Of a stretch of DNA of 64,000 bases, positions 12,501-26,300 are shown piece after piece. The stretch is from Tomocerus qinae (Eukaryota; Arthropoda; Collembola; Entomobryomorpha; Tomoceridae), in assembly GCA_020055645.1 (NCBI GenBank), contig CM034546.1, forward strand, positions 89,962,001-90,026,000, in the 5' to 3' direction. Position numbers and translations under genes: made by a program. The notes below the pieces were generated by a model, which saw only the letters and a list, made by a program, of their open reading frames with translations, was not told the origin of the DNA and did no database searches. Every line of letters starts with the position of its first letter. Position 1 is the stretch's first letter.

Positions 12501-13676
12501 CCAACTGGGGTGTAAACACGGCAGCGAACTTTTCCATCCGCGGTAAAAGATTCGACAAAGTCGAATTCACCGACAACAAAAGCTACCAAATAAGTACTAC
12601 AAAAACAAGTAATCATGCACAAACAGTCATTAGTATAAACACTGTTTTTATCTATAGGGCAGCAGCTTGCATCACTGAATTTCTGAATGTCTATACCTCA
12701 TGACTGGAGTTCGCTCGTAGGAAATTGCGACATGATTAGTAGCACTTGGACTGTATGTGTACTCTATCTCCCGCATGACTGGCTAAAAGATGTAAAGCCA
12801 AGGATGACGGAAAAAGAGTTAAAATGATTGTTGATTTTTGATTTTAGGTAACTGAATCAAGCACGTATTCAGGAAATTGACACGGATGCTCAATATTGAT
12901 CAATATAAATGACTTAAGCCCATAGGCTTAAGTCGATATTTAGTGGCTTTTCTGTCACCTCCCCCCCGGATACATGCTTGATTGAACTATTTACCATATT
13001 GGTGAGGGCAATTTTATTCTTGGGAACAACTAGTGTGATATCAAATGTCGCTTTTAGAGCAGGTTCATCATAGCACACAAAACATTTTCTGGCCAATGTC
13101 GGCTCGAATAGAGTCACCGCATTATACATATCTTCTCCACTCGCATGATCTTTAATTCTAGCCCGATAAAATCCTTTCATATCGTCGCCGAGTGTACCTT
13201 GGAAATTCAAAATGAGAAAACCTGTTCCTTCATTAAGTGCATCCTGGAAAGACAAAATCAGTAATTCATCTTTCTCATTGTATTCAATTTCTTTTGGACT
13301 CTGTTTGCTTTCACTTCCGTTTTCCCTCCATTCCGCTCGAGTTATTTCCAAATTCATAGAGTTTAAAACTAATACATCAGTTTTTTTATCAATCTGGAGA
13401 AAATAATAATTCATTAGCTGAAATTTCCAATTATTATATGTGCAGCCAATGGTTGAATGTAATCAAGTTTCTAGTTCAACGTTCAACCTGCAGAGTGATA
13501 CATTCTATTCCAATTACATTGAAAGTTTCTAAATTCGGTTTTAAAATAATTTTGTAATTTATTGGCTTTGCAAAAGACGGCAGACGACGACGACGGTCAT
13601 CTGGATTGGGATTTGGAGCATCCTGTGAAGATTTTTTACATGCACATATGAAGTCTTCTAATTCCAATGGATCCAT
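9572..13676 (-). CDS. M1 family aminopeptidase, puromycin-sensitive-like
   Basis: A zinc metallo-aminopeptidase that removes N-terminal residues from peptides. I choose the ATG at 13676 (MDPLELEDF), because an in-frame stop lies upstream and no signal peptide is seen, so it is probably cytosolic. About eleven short-intron exons can be followed. They include the conserved DEPALKATFDITLVVPK region, the exopeptidase motif G-AMENYGLM split by an intron near 12246-12360, and the zinc site HELSHQWFGNL...EWWD then LFLKEGFA. This gives the expected HEXXH-18 residues-E spacing once the intron at about 12002-12084 is removed. The C-terminal ERAP1-like helical region runs through VNPGFIGYYVVHY and PPLDRLNLINDVF to a final FLSKYS. 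Length is close to 870 residues, normal for the family. It is head-to-head with the EF-hand gene across about 400 bases. Confidence 0.9.
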
Positions 13677-14082
13677 ATATACGGTCAAAAGTGATACTAC
13701 AAAAATTTTGGAGACAAAAATGCAAGAATTTCATTCGTTCCTGTGTGCCGGGCATAAAATCCCATACCATTTTCCTCCCTCAACTTTCCGTAGTGAAAGC
13801 AGTGAAAGTATATAGGAACTGCTTCCTATAGCAACATTTTAGAGCTGAAAGGAAAGATGTGGAAAGATAACTAAAACATTTTCGTCAGGTTATTGAAAGA
13901 CAAAATAAACTGAAACATTTCAGTCATTCCCGTAACTAGCAGCGAGCAGTAAGTAGTAAGTACTTCTTGTAAATTGAATTTTCTGATGCCAGTTCATTGA
14001 ATTTTATAATTCAATGAAATAAAACGATTTTCGCATTGTCTGCTCTTGTTTTTCCTTTGATTAGATCTTGTAGCAGTGAAAA
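13677..14082. promoter_or_regulatory. Divergent intergenic region, shared promoter
   Basis: The aminopeptidase and EF-hand genes start on opposite strands about 406 bases apart, so this segment must contain both promoters and 5' leaders. I could not pick out a TATA box or initiator with confidence. A bidirectional promoter is inferred from geometry only. Confidence 0.4.
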
Positions 14083-17000
14083 ATGTCAAATTTGGACAAA
14101 GTGGAGAAGGTTCTTCAGCCGGAGGTGAGATTCATTAGGATATTTCAACTTTCATAAAATAAATGTATTTTCTCAACTGGATATCTGTCAATAATATGAA
14201 TTAATAAGAAAAGAAAAATTACAATAGTCTTTATTCAAAGAGAAATGCTTTTTCATTCTTTGTTATATATTTAATTTGTATTTCAGTGTCTGGACGCCTA
14301 CGGGCTGAAGCCATGCACGGCCGAGTACCTGGAAAGAATGCGTCAGCTCTGTCGACAGTGCAATTACGATATAAAGAGTTTCTTTGATGAACATGACCCA
14401 CTGGAGTTTGGCACAGTGTCGGGTAAGTCAATTTAGATTTAGTTCTTCGATTATATAAGTCACCTATATAAAACTATCAAAACTTTATTCCTAGAAACAT
14501 TATTTAACAATCAATATTTACATTTCCGCGATACTTCTTGCAATCTTACATTCCTTTCCATTTCTATAGATATGTATGTGAGCAGTATAGTGAAAGTCTT
14601 TCTTTGATATCATTTTTCCTTCTGTCGCTGGATTTCCTCAGTCATAAAGCCTTTTATACAATAAAGTGTGATTCTTTTGTTTCTCATGTTAGATTTTATC
14701 TTCAAGTGCATGATGCACGAGAAGTTTATGTGTCAGTTGGGATTCTCTCTGGAGCAGGTGCAGCTGATTACTGACTTTTTCCGGATGCCTGATGGAAACG
14801 TGTGCTATATGCGTTTGCATGCTCTCATGATTTCCGGTAATCAAAGGAGTAGACAAATATTGTTTTCTGAACTTTTTGATTTGATAGATTTGCATTTAAA
14901 TTTCAGTTACTAACATCGCGGACCAATTGAGAGAATGTGCGTCCAAAGTTCCTTTTCCTCAAGTTTCAACACTTCCTCTGCGGGTAAAACTTAATTGTTA
15001 TATATACAAAGTACCTTAATGGAATTAGATTTTTTTTCTTTTGTATTAACTATTCGACCAATGTGTATATAGTCATGTGGAGAAAGAGCATTTGGAACAG
15101 ATCCGTGCATCCCGTCAATCCTGGAAAGAATGCGGACGGCTTACTGGAGACTCCGGGTTAAAATCACAGACTTGTTTCGATGCTGCGACCAGCAGTGCAC
15201 TGGGTTAGTCAATGAAGAGAAGTTCCAGTGCATTATGAACGATACGATTGTACCAGAAGCTGGAATTACTGCGAGGCAACTTGACGCTGTCACAAACTAC
15301 TATCGAGCTTGTGGAGAAAACATTGATTATCGGCGCATGGCCGAGATGTTTGATTCTAGTTAGTTTATCTAGCATTTCTCTTTAAGTTACTGACTGGGAC
15401 ATTACATGTAGTGTTTAACTTTGAATCTTTCTAGCACTAAGTCTCCAGGAACAAATACAGTTAAAATATATCACAAAGAAACCAACGAAAGTCAAGAAAG
15501 TCAACGTTCTGGACGAAAGAGACGAAGCTTGTGTGGCAGAAATTCTCAATAAAATTGTCAGACGAGCAAATCGTCACATTCTCACCACCCTCACTGCACA
15601 TTTCGATAAGGTATATACATTCTTATGTACAACCCTATTTGCGTTTGAAACTTTTTATATCACCAATATACATGTTTCATTTTCAGTTTGCCCATCGTCA
15701 ATCTGGAGATACTACTGTAATTCATCTGAAAAGATTTTTGATTTATTTGAATGCGGACTTGGCAGAATCGGATTTCAGTCTTTTGTGCAAGAAATACGCT
15801 ACTGTGGACTACAACGTCAACTTTCTACAGTTAATCGAAGACTTAGATGATGCTTACCATGACACACTTTGCCCCAAACCTCCTATCGTTCCTATTTTAG
15901 GTGTAAGTTGCATGATACAAGTAAATAACGTGAAAAGTTTCTCTGTTCCGTTTCCGAAGTCCAAGTAAATTCAGAGTAATTAGCTTCTAGAGAGAGTAAA
16001 CTTTGAACAAATTTCCTTAGGCGGACGGTCCGGAAGACTTGGATTATCCTCCAGTAGCTCACGGGGCTGGGAGAAACAGTTCGGTGTGGGCTCACGGTCA
16101 GTGTCAATGTGCCAGCGAGGATGAGCACAATATGGGTCGGTGTCTTCCACCTGATTCTACCCGATTTTACGAAGGAGGTCCAACAGCCGGTGGAGATGGA
16201 AAAAGACCGATATACGGCAAAGATTACATTGCCAAACAAATCGGAGCCATAAATGGTAAGTTGGAGACATTTTTCATTTTTTCCGAATGTTTATATATTT
16301 TAAAACTAAACAGGTCAGAAATATGCTGGAGCGTATGCATCTTCAACAGCCGCTGGAAAACCTTCTCCAATTCCCACTGGTCTGTCAACCACTGTTAAAA
16401 TTATTCCAGGGGAAAGTGAGACAGTGGAGTTACGGGGTTTAATGGAAAGACTTCAACAATTTCTCTACCGTTACAGAATTCGAGCTAAGGATTTCTTTAA
16501 GGTTTTTCATAGATTACGTTTGAATTTCAACATTTTCAACTAATAATATTAATTTTATTTTAAAACTGGTAATAAGCATCTATACAAATATGATTGTACA
16601 GGACTTCGATCCACACAACTGCGGTCAAATTTCTGCAAACCGGTTTCGTCGTTGTCTTTACAGTATCGGAGTTGGAGCTATGGGACGCATAAACCTTACT
16701 GAGGCTGAGTTCGATGCTTTAATAAATTATTATCGTGTCGAAAGAGATCCTTCGATGGTTTGCTGGAGAAAATTTGATGACGACATCGAGTCCAGTCTGT
16801 TCTGAATTAAAATTATATTGATTTTATTAGGGTTTTTTATACTTTGTTTGAGTTTGAGTTTTTTCGAGTTTCTTGATTGAGTTTCTTTGTAATATCCTTT
16901 AGTTTTCCTACAAAAGGACATTGAAAAAATGCCAAGCATCCTGACACCATCGCCTGAACGAATCATAAGCCTTCCGAATCCTGGTGTGACGAATATGTTG

Positions 17001-18542
17001 GATCTTCCTATTCGTATTCGGCAATTGGCAAAATGTGCTGTGGCGAGGCTGAGACACCGTGTCATCATTGAGAGTTGCAATATAAAATACTTCTTTCAAG
17101 GATTCGACAGGTTTGCTTTCCTTGATATAACACTTGGCCCAATTTTGATTTCTAATACTCATTTTCCATCATTATATCATTTAATTTGTAGAAATAACAT
17201 TGGACACGTTTCCCGTCAACAGTTTAAGCAAGTTCTTTCTATGCTTAACTATTATTTCACTCCGGAAGAATTAGATGCCATGGCTGTTCAGTATGGAGAC
17301 GTGAGAGGTTTCGATTACCTCAAGCTAATGAATGACATTGAACCAAGGGCTAATGATCCTGGATGGGTAATTAAACACATTTGTTGACTAATATAACCTC
17401 ATAACAATAAACCATTAATTAACGAAATTTACATTCACCGTAATTTTTTGTGCATGAACAGTACACCCAATACAAAGCTGGACGCTTGTATCAATTGGGA
17501 CGACCTCCTCCAGAACCTAAATGGCAGGAGCATGACCTCCAGAGAATTATGTACAAACTACAAAGCAGAGTAGGGTCTTTGCTTAATTATGTTCTTAATT
17601 TATGTCTAAATTAAGGATACGTTTCAAGGATCTAAACTGTAACAATTTTATCTTTGATTTATAGATGACAACTCGTCGGCCAAAACTCTATGATTTTCTA
17701 CGGGATCACGATTTGTACAATCATGACCGAATTAAGATCATTGATTTCCACCGGGCATTGGACAGAGCTGGTTTTCAGTTAACTCCTCGAGAAGTGGAGG
17801 TCCTTACATGCTGGTAAATTAATGATTCGGTCAATTTTCATAATTCTTACAATTTTATTTTGCATACTTAATAAAATAATTTATAGTTTTCGATCTCCGG
17901 ATGACCAATCAGAAATTGAATGGCGATGTTTCCTCCAATCAATTGAGATTGTCTTTACCGTCAATAACCTGGAAAAAGCTCCAAGAATCGAGCCCCAGAG
18001 TTGGCGTCCACTTCGACCATTGGATTACGACAAATCATTAAGCAAAGAAGAATATTGTCTTTTGACTTCAGGGATGAGACGACTTGCTCAAAAAACGCAC
18101 AATCTTCGTTTGGAGGTACTTCAATGTTATTTTTCATGGGGGATAAAAGAAACATGTACCGTTTAATGTCTTCAATTTATACTTTCAGTTTAAACCGATG
18201 TTCTTGGACTTTGACAAACCACACACTGGTCTAGTTTCTCAAGACCAATTCCATCGTGTTCTTCATATCATTGGTCTGGCAGATATCACCACTCAGAAAG
18301 AATTTGAAGCAATTTGCAAGAGATATCTTGTAATATACGCTCCTTTTCAAACCTTTAATTCCTATTACTAAATTAAAACTAATTGAGTTCCATTTTAAGG
18401 TGATACGAGGCGGAAAACGTGACATCGATTACGTTGAGTTCCTCGCACAATTGGACGCTGTACATTACGTTAACCCGATCACCCTGGAAGAAATGAGTCC
18501 CACAGGAGTGGAATGGTACAAACAAACTCACCCTGTATGCTG
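14083..18542 (+). CDS. Large multi-EF-hand protein
   Basis: About 15 coding exons join into a protein of roughly 900 residues, starting MSNLDKVEKVLQPE and ending WYKQTHPVC. It contains a series of EF-hand-like helix-loop-helix units, many with degenerate calcium loops. Examples are SFFDEHDPLEFGTVS, DLFRCCDQQCTGLVNEEKF, DFFKDFDPHNCGQISANRF, FFQGFDRNNIGHVSRQQF, FLRDHDLYNHDRIKIIDF and MFLDFDKPHTGLVSQDQF. A non-EF linker rich in Gly and Pro lies in the middle (GRCLPPDSTRFYEGG and QKYAGAYASS). Tandem EF-hand proteins of this layout occur in ciliated cells and sperm, but I cannot name an orthologue. The intron at about 16797-16902 is supported because the upstream frame otherwise ends at a stop just past the donor, while joining continues the reading frame. 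Confidence 0.8.
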
Positions 18543-19045
18543 AATGTTTGCTCAATTCTACCAGAACCCTATACCTTTCAATTATTTTTGCTCCCTACTA
18601 CTTACTACATTAAAATGAGCTCAAATTAATATGCATTTTACTAATTATTATTGAATGCAAATCACGATGGTTAGCTAATTGGAATAAGTGATATTATGAT
18701 TAAAATGAAACTGTGAATAGAATAAAAAAATATTATACAAAATGCAAATGCGGTAATATCATAAAACGTTTTTATTTTCGGTTCGAAGTTATTATTCAAT
18801 ATACTTTTCGTTAAACATATACAAATTATCACGTTAATTTCCACAACACAGATCACACCTTACTCTAATTTTATTCCATGTTGAAGTTGCACCGGTCCAC
18901 AAATTACGGGCGACACTGACATTTATTTATATAGGACATTTAAGGGGTAATACTTATATACTTTTATTTCAACTACACGCAAATGCACACTCAGAACGAA
19001 TTAGGACACAGAAAGTGGAAGAATGGAAGACGATTACAAAGAAAA
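18543..19045. other. Convergent intergenic region
   Basis: About 500 AT-rich bases between the 3' ends of the EF-hand gene and the minus-strand NUB1 gene. It presumably contains both 3' UTRs and polyadenylation signals; several AATAAA-like strings occur. Nothing else is seen. Confidence 0.4.
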
Positions 19046-21251
19046 TTACATATGAAGAAGTTCTTTGTAGAGACTGAGAAAGGCAACTTCATCCGACAGC
19101 GACAGGTCAATATAATCCGACTCTGGACAAGTGTCTTTTGACAAAGTCTCTAATGCTCTCAACGACTTGAGTTCTTCTTCTGCATTTTGCATTGTTAGAT
19201 CTTCAATTGAACTTAGAGAGTCGATGGAATTTGTAAGTAAGGCCGCAGCGGCATTGGCAGCAGAAGAGCCTGGCGTCGGAGGTTGTTGAGATTCAGGATG
19301 TTCAGTTCCAGGCTGTGCAGTTGCCCCTTCACTACCTGCAACCATAGGGTTTGCCGTCGCAAGAACAGTTGGAGTTCTTTGTTGAAATACGGAAGATATG
19401 AAAACCGGATCATTAACCATTTGAATGGCAGAATGAATATCATTATTCGTTCGCCTCAAAGCTTCGGCAGAAAGTCGTACTTCGAATCCCATGTCTACCA
19501 AATTGCGGTACAGAAGCACATTTACCTGAGAATTAATTTTTTGATGTAAATAATGTAAATATAAATAATGTAAATATAAGTAGGCAGTAGGTGTATATAA
19601 AAATACCATTTCGCCATTGGAACACTTTCCCAATTTTTTTTGTAATTTCCGTCGCTGAGAATCTAGCTCCTCTTGTTCTCGGACGGCACGAGCTTGATCA
19701 CGTTTGCGGATAATCCAATCTACAGATGCTGTGACATCACCAAAGGTCGCTCTTAAAGCTGTCCGGCTCTCAGCTGGGGTATAGCCCATAGCTACTAACT
19801 CAGCTAGCTGTGTGTCACTAATTTGTAGTCGAGTAATTTCGGTGACGACTTTACTTATCATAAATTTTGATTTTTCGGTTTGGCCAAGGTGGTATGCTGC
19901 AATGCCTTGCAGCAAATGCAAGCGGACGAAAAGCGCTGACTCGGCACCATTGTTGCCTAATTCCATTATATATTTAACAATATTAATTAACCAACTAACT
20001 ATCTAACTCAAAGAAACCTAGAAATTATAAAAAATCTATAGTTCCGAATACCTTGCAGAGATATAACTCTTTCGAAATTTTCTCCGTAACTTTTGTGCAA
20101 TGCTTTTTCACATTTAAGCAGCCTTCCTTCCACAGCGGGGAGATCTGAAATGCTTTGCAAGCAAAGATAGCACCAGGCAATATCTAAGTTCAGCATTCCG
20201 AAATTATCAACCATTTCCAAAATACTCGATTGACATCGACTGTACACACCATCAGCTTCCAATAGATATACAAGCGCCTTAGAATAATCTTTTTCCTTCA
20301 TGGCCGCACGACCTTTATCATGGAGGGCGAGTGATATCGCTAACGCCTTTTTTTCAGACTCAGGTAAATCTAAAGCTCTGCCTGACTGGTCGGCAACCTG
20401 CGTAAGTATACAATGCATATGAAACCACCAAACATGCAGATATAGTACGAAATTTACTTGAAACGAACCTGAAGCGAATACTTTCCGCTAGAATCTTTTC
20501 CTGCTAAGTAATCAGCTGAGGACTTGATCTCCTCAAGATCCTTGAAAACACTTTCCCCAACCGATTTCTCATTATCAGTTCCAGTTCCAACTACAACAAC
20601 TAAAATGGTCACCCCGTTTTTAACACCTTGCGTCAATAATGTTTCGGCGTCTGAAATAACTTTCCCGGACGAAATTAATTTGATTCTTCCTTCTGGCAAA
20701 TTCATTGTTTGTGCAACTGACGCCTTTAATTGGACTCCTGTAGTTGTTAAATTCACTTGTAGCTTTTTGCTTTGCGAAGACTGCTTGATACGGAGGGTTG
20801 CCAACCCCGTTGTTTTGAAAAAATCTCGTTCGGTGAGCCGTTCTACAGAATTTCGTTGAATAGCCAGAAGAGTGTCTACGACATCGGACTCTTGCATTTC
20901 CATTTCGGTGGAATATCTGCTCGCAAGGGCCTAAAAATAAAGATGACATTTTATTGTCAATGAATATTGAATATAGCTATAAAACTACATCTAAATACTA
21001 TTATACACTATGTACATTTGTATTTACAATATTTATAATAATATTATTTTAATATTTTATTATTTTACACCGCATACCAAAATCTCAGTATCGTTGACAG
21101 AACTGGTAACTTCGTCATAAAATGGAGCCATCCACAACTTTACCCCTTCGCCTAACAACTTATCTCGCAATTTTGCTTGAATTGCAACTTCGGCTAAATT
21201 AACAATCCCCGCTTGTGCATTTTCTGCTGGAATTTTTGAGTTTTCCTCCAT
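19046..21251 (-). CDS. NUB1: NEDD8 ultimate buster 1 homologue
   Basis: NUB1 binds NEDD8 and its conjugates and directs them to the proteasome. The ATG at 21251 opens MEENSKIPAENAQ. Exon 2 (from about 20932) encodes a ubiquitin-like domain, with LQVNLTTTGVQLKASVA through MNLPEGRIKLISSGK to GVTILVVV. A tetratricopeptide-like helical part follows (ALAISLALHDKGRAAMKEKD, LNLDIAWCYL). Next come at least two UBA domains: SDTQLAELVAMGYTPAESRT and LLYRNLVDMGFEVRLSAEAL. The order Ubl-helical-UBA-UBA is that of NUB1. The C-terminus is Ser/Gln/Pro-rich and ends YKELLHM. The intron at 19526-19606 is 81 nt with no stop and holds a short repeat of TGTAAATAT units, so retention would add 27 residues in frame. 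Length is about 570 residues, near the family norm. Confidence 0.9.
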
Positions 21252-23302
21252 GATTGCCCTTGTATTTATTTACTCACGAGTCACGGTTACTACAGATGAC
21301 AGGCTATACGAATTTTTAAGACTGTTTTAATTTTAACTTCAGTTTTGACCTATATTTATCACATATTATAAAGACGATTGAGAGGTCAAAATCCACAATG
21401 CAAAGCTTGGATAATGGTTTTGCCAATTTGTAATGTCAAACTGATGACTGAAGAAACCAGAAACCTGAAGATCGTCAAGATAGTCTGTGATCAATATGAT
21501 TCTTGGAGAGATGATAGTACTATTACTTGTTTTAATAATTTATCTTCCGTTAATATTTGAGTGATTTCTATTTCTGTTTGTGTGCGTATCGTCTAGATTC
21601 GTCAGATTCGTGATCATAATGTGGACCTACACAGAGACAGAGTGAGTTGAGAAAATCTTTTGCGAAAATCGTTGCCCGGAATAAAATGGAACATTTTTAG
21701 CGGGTGATGCTAACACGTGCGTTACATCTTTCAATACGAATCCTCAGGATGTCACCAAAATTCATATAAATGTCGTCAACAAATCAAATCATACGCATGA
21801 ATAGCATAATATTTAAGTACTGAATAGTACTCGCTAATGTATACACATCGCATGCGGAAGGATATTTTTTGTAGGATTGTATTTTCCTTATCAGTTCCGT
21901 TTTAGTTAGCTCTAGCTGTATAGAGAAGTAAGTTGATTGATTTCGTAATTATATGTAATGTCGTTATCTTCTGCGTTATTGTGTCGCATAAATAATATTA
22001 TTGTTATCTGAACTTGTCTTTTATGTTTACAGATAAAGCAACCATTTAATGTCAGCATCAGCAGATAAGTTAAGAAATTCAACAACCGACGACGTCCACT
22101 TTTGCAATCTTCTTCCGTCATCCGTCCGCTTCGTTTGATCGTATTATTATTATTGAACTTGAATGAAGGCTTGAAGGTCAACGTCTCTACACTTGACGCT
22201 CGTTCTCGACACTGTCTGTCCCATCACCGTCCGAAGTGTACTCTGCCAATAATATTATGTCAATCAACAAGTTGTAGTTGCAATCTTACCTGGTATATAG
22301 TGCAATTGGCAAATCTTCGTATTTTGAATCTTGGACGTCAAAAAATCAACAGGAAAATTTTTCATCGCATTGTAAATAGGAATAGGAGCGAGAAAAGTAC
22401 TCATCCATTATAAACTGTATTCCGTCCGTGATAGGGTAAGTAATATTTTGTGTGACAAAAAATTACCAATGAGTTTGTTCAAAACATGACATTTGCCGAA
22501 ATTCCAGAGTTAACAATAAAACTGGCAGGGCAGGAGAGTGGAAGGCCCTCAGCGCCAGTCATATGGGCTATACGCCGCAGGATTGCACGTAAATCATGTC
22601 ATTTCTATCTGCTTTTCGGTTTTATCTTCTTGTTGTTAAAAATGTATTGCTAGTTGCTTGCTGCTTTCCTTGTTATAATCTTTGGCCTTCTCAATTAATA
22701 TATATATTATATACAACATGTAAATGTAATGTACTACGTAATACTTCATAGTTTAATTGGTATTGGTAAAAGGTTACTTTTCGCCAGTAGTTTACATATC
22801 GGGATTTTTGCTTCAATTAGTCCATGCTAATTTGAAATAGACAAAATTTTAAAAATGAGAACCTTTTTAGGAGACTGAAGATTCATGATGCACGCCTTTT
22901 CCGTCAATAATTTACAATGAGGTATGACGAATTTGTAATGTAATGTGGTTAAGAACGTTTTTCTGATATTATTGTAGTTGTACATGCACCTTTTTGTTAC
23001 CTCTATCTATCCCTTGTATAGTAAGAATACATCTCTTTCTCTCTATTATCTATCATAGTAATTTGTTAAAAGTTTTCTGTGTTTCCTGTACGTCCGTTAA
23101 TCCATGTAGTATATCTAGCTCACCTTTCTACATCCAGTTTTATTTTGTTTTGTGTTTAATGTATTAGTTAGGTAGTGTAGGCAGTCATAGACCAGAGAAA
23201 GTAATCGATTATGCTTAAGTGATGCACACACGCAATTCTTCTATAGTTTATTCGAGCGAATAATGTTTCTCTCCCTCATTCCAAGGTTTGCCACTGAGGG
23301 AA
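21252..23302. promoter_or_regulatory. Upstream region and probable 5' UTR of PDE11 gene
   Basis: About 2 kb between the NUB1 start (minus) and the first coding exon of PDE11 (plus). The PDE11 coding exon begins right after a plausible acceptor (TTCCAAG at about 23281-23287), so at least one non-coding or alternative first exon should lie in this stretch. I could not identify it. No other gene is supported. Confidence 0.45.
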
Positions 23303-26300
23303 ATGGAAACGGTGGACAATGCGGAGGCCATCAATCATTATGATGCACAATGTGCAACCATCGAGTCCTGGCTCGATGAACATCCAGAGTTTTCCAGTGA
23401 TTATTTTATACGGTTTGTATTATTTCATATTTTAATTTTGGGTCTGATTGAAGAAAATTGTTTTTTGATTTTTTTTAATTTGTTTTAGAAAAGCTCCACG
23501 AGACCTGATTGACATGTGGCTCGTAAGTCATTCTATAGCCCAACCTTCAGGCCCAACGACAATCATACAGCCTCCTCCAGCAGATATCGTGAGTCTACTT
23601 GTATTTTGTATAGATATTGTTTTACTTACATCTTTCTAATAAATGTTTTAATTATTAGGGTGGAAGTAAAAGCAGTGGTAATTCGGGGGCTACAACTCCA
23701 GTGAGAAAAATCTCAGCCCAAGAATTTGGGGGACTGATAAAGCCAATGGTGACGATTTATGATGGAACACCGACTTTTCTCAGTCCCCCTACAAACTCTA
23801 CTGACTCCCGCAGTTCACTTACGTATCGGAAGTCTAGAGAAGAGTTACAGGTGGGATTTTGTACTCTGTTTATATTTTGTTGACTTGAAGCGTGATGTGT
23901 AAACATTTCTATGATCTTAGTCCCTGGATGAAAAAGAGTTACTATTCGAGTTGGCCAAAGATATTTGCGATGAACTAGATACCAGGACATTAGCGCACAA
24001 AATTCTTCAGCACGTCTCTATTCTCACTTCTGCCGATAGGGCTTCTTTGTTTCTTGTCCAGGTAAGAAATTTTTTATTTTGGGTATTATTTTTATAATCT
24101 AGTAAGATGGCGAACTAAAGAAGGCAATTGTATAATGATTGTAGGGAAAGAAAGGCACAAACAGTGGCCATTTAGTTTCTACTTTATTTGACGTTTGTTC
24201 TCAAAGCACACTTGCAGACATGGAGAAAAAAGAAGAAATTCGTGTGCCTTGGGGATCAGGAATTGTTGGATTCGTGGCTGAAAGCGGGCAGTCTGTAAAC
24301 ATTCCAGATGCTTACCAGGTTTGTATTTTAGCTAAGCAGCGAACCATTAATGTGTACTACGTAAATAAAAGAAAATTTTCTTTTATATTCTGATTTGTTG
24401 TATTTGAAAGGATTCCCGTTTTAACCAAGACATTGATGCAAAAACGGGTTATAAAACTAAGTCCCTCCTTTGTATGGCGATTAAAGATAAGCGCGGTGAC
24501 GTTATGGGAGTTGCACAAGTATGTAAATATTATGGTTAATCTGTACGTATAGTGTTTACTATCCTTTTGTAGAACTACTTTAGTTGAAACATGGATTGAA
24601 TAATCTAATGTAGTGGTAGATATAATGAGATTTTGCTGATTGAAATACATCAGTCATGGTCTCATGATTCTTTGAGTTTGGTCATGCATAATGAGAATAT
24701 TTGTCGTTATGTGATTATGTCAGGTAATAAACAAAAGAGATGGGATGTGCTTTACGAAACGTGACGAGACGGTTTTCTTGAACTATTTGCAATTTTGTGG
24801 GATTGGATTAGGCAACGCGCAGTTGTTTCAGCAGAGTCGATTAGAAGTCAAGAGGAATCAGGTAAATGGATGTTATTTGACTTATGTTGTTATTTACCCA
24901 GAGCCCATTACAGGGCGATCAATAAATGATATTAAACGTGTGGTTTAATGTTCTAATGCATCTTAGTGTATGTATTCATATGGTATTAATTTTGATGTAA
25001 CATGCGATCAGGTGCTGTTAGATTTAGCTCGGATGATTTTCGAAGAACAAAGTACAATCGAACATATGGTCTACCGAATACTGACTCACACGCTTTCCCT
25101 CATGCAGTGCCAAAGGGCGCAGGTGAGTTTACCAAATTGAATTACAAAGCCTTACGATCTTGCGTGACAGAAAATGGCTATAGTGCAAAGCACTAAAATT
25201 GTCCAATTTAATTTATTAGGGAAATGTAGTTTTATATATGAAATACATGCACAGGTCCTCCTAGTCCATGAAGCCTCAAAGGGGACCTTCAGCCGTGTTT
25301 TTGACTTGGATTCGTCGGATCTTAGTGATGAGGACGCAGATTCTCGTAGTAGTCCTTTCGAAGGAAGATTTCCTATTAATATTGGTATTACGGGATATGT
25401 GGCTACAACTGGAGAGGTATTATACCTTAACTCTGTTATTATATTAGCCTCTAGTGGGTTTTATTACGACGTTGTCACAATTGTGTAATAATGCAAAATG
25501 TCATTTCTTGTTTAGATACTGAACGTATCTAACGCTTACGAAGATAGCCGCTTTGATCCAGTGGTGGATCGTAGTTCCGACTTTATTCACAAAAGTATTC
25601 TCTGCATGCCAATTAAAAATGCCAATGGTTATATAATTGGAGTCATTCAGGTCAGCAGTGTAGTAACTATTTTTCCATGTTATTGCCTTGTTTTTGCTAA
25701 TCCTTTATGAGTGATGATGAATGTCGTGTTTTTGTTACCAGCTGACGAATAAACTGGATGGTACTGTTTTTTCGACTTCAGATGAAAATTTTGTTGAAGC
25801 TTTTGCTATTTTCTGTGGAATGGGAATCTATAATACTAGAATGTAACATTTCCTGCCCGTTTTTACTTACTAATACTAACGGCATGAAACTGTCCTACCT
25901 AACTGGGATTGTATTATTTTTAAAGGTACGAAAAAGCGATAACCGCAATGGCAAAACAACGGGTCACTCTTGAAGTCTTAAGTTACCATGCAACTGCTCC
26001 TATTGAAGAAACTGAATGGCTCAGGGTAATAATCTTCCTAAGTAGTTTCACATAGTATTAAGTTTTTATTACGTACTACGTACATCAATGAAGTATATAA
26101 ATATATCGACAATTGATTAGAAGAACTTTAATTGATAGGACGCAGTTATACCTTCCGCTCAGCACTACCATCTACACGCTTTTGATTTTGACGACAATCT
26201 CATGACCGATGAAGACACTTGTAAAGTAAGCGAAGTTGTATCTGTTGAAATTCAATCAGTCTGAATTAGCACTTGAGTCCAAGTATCTGTTTTGGGATTA

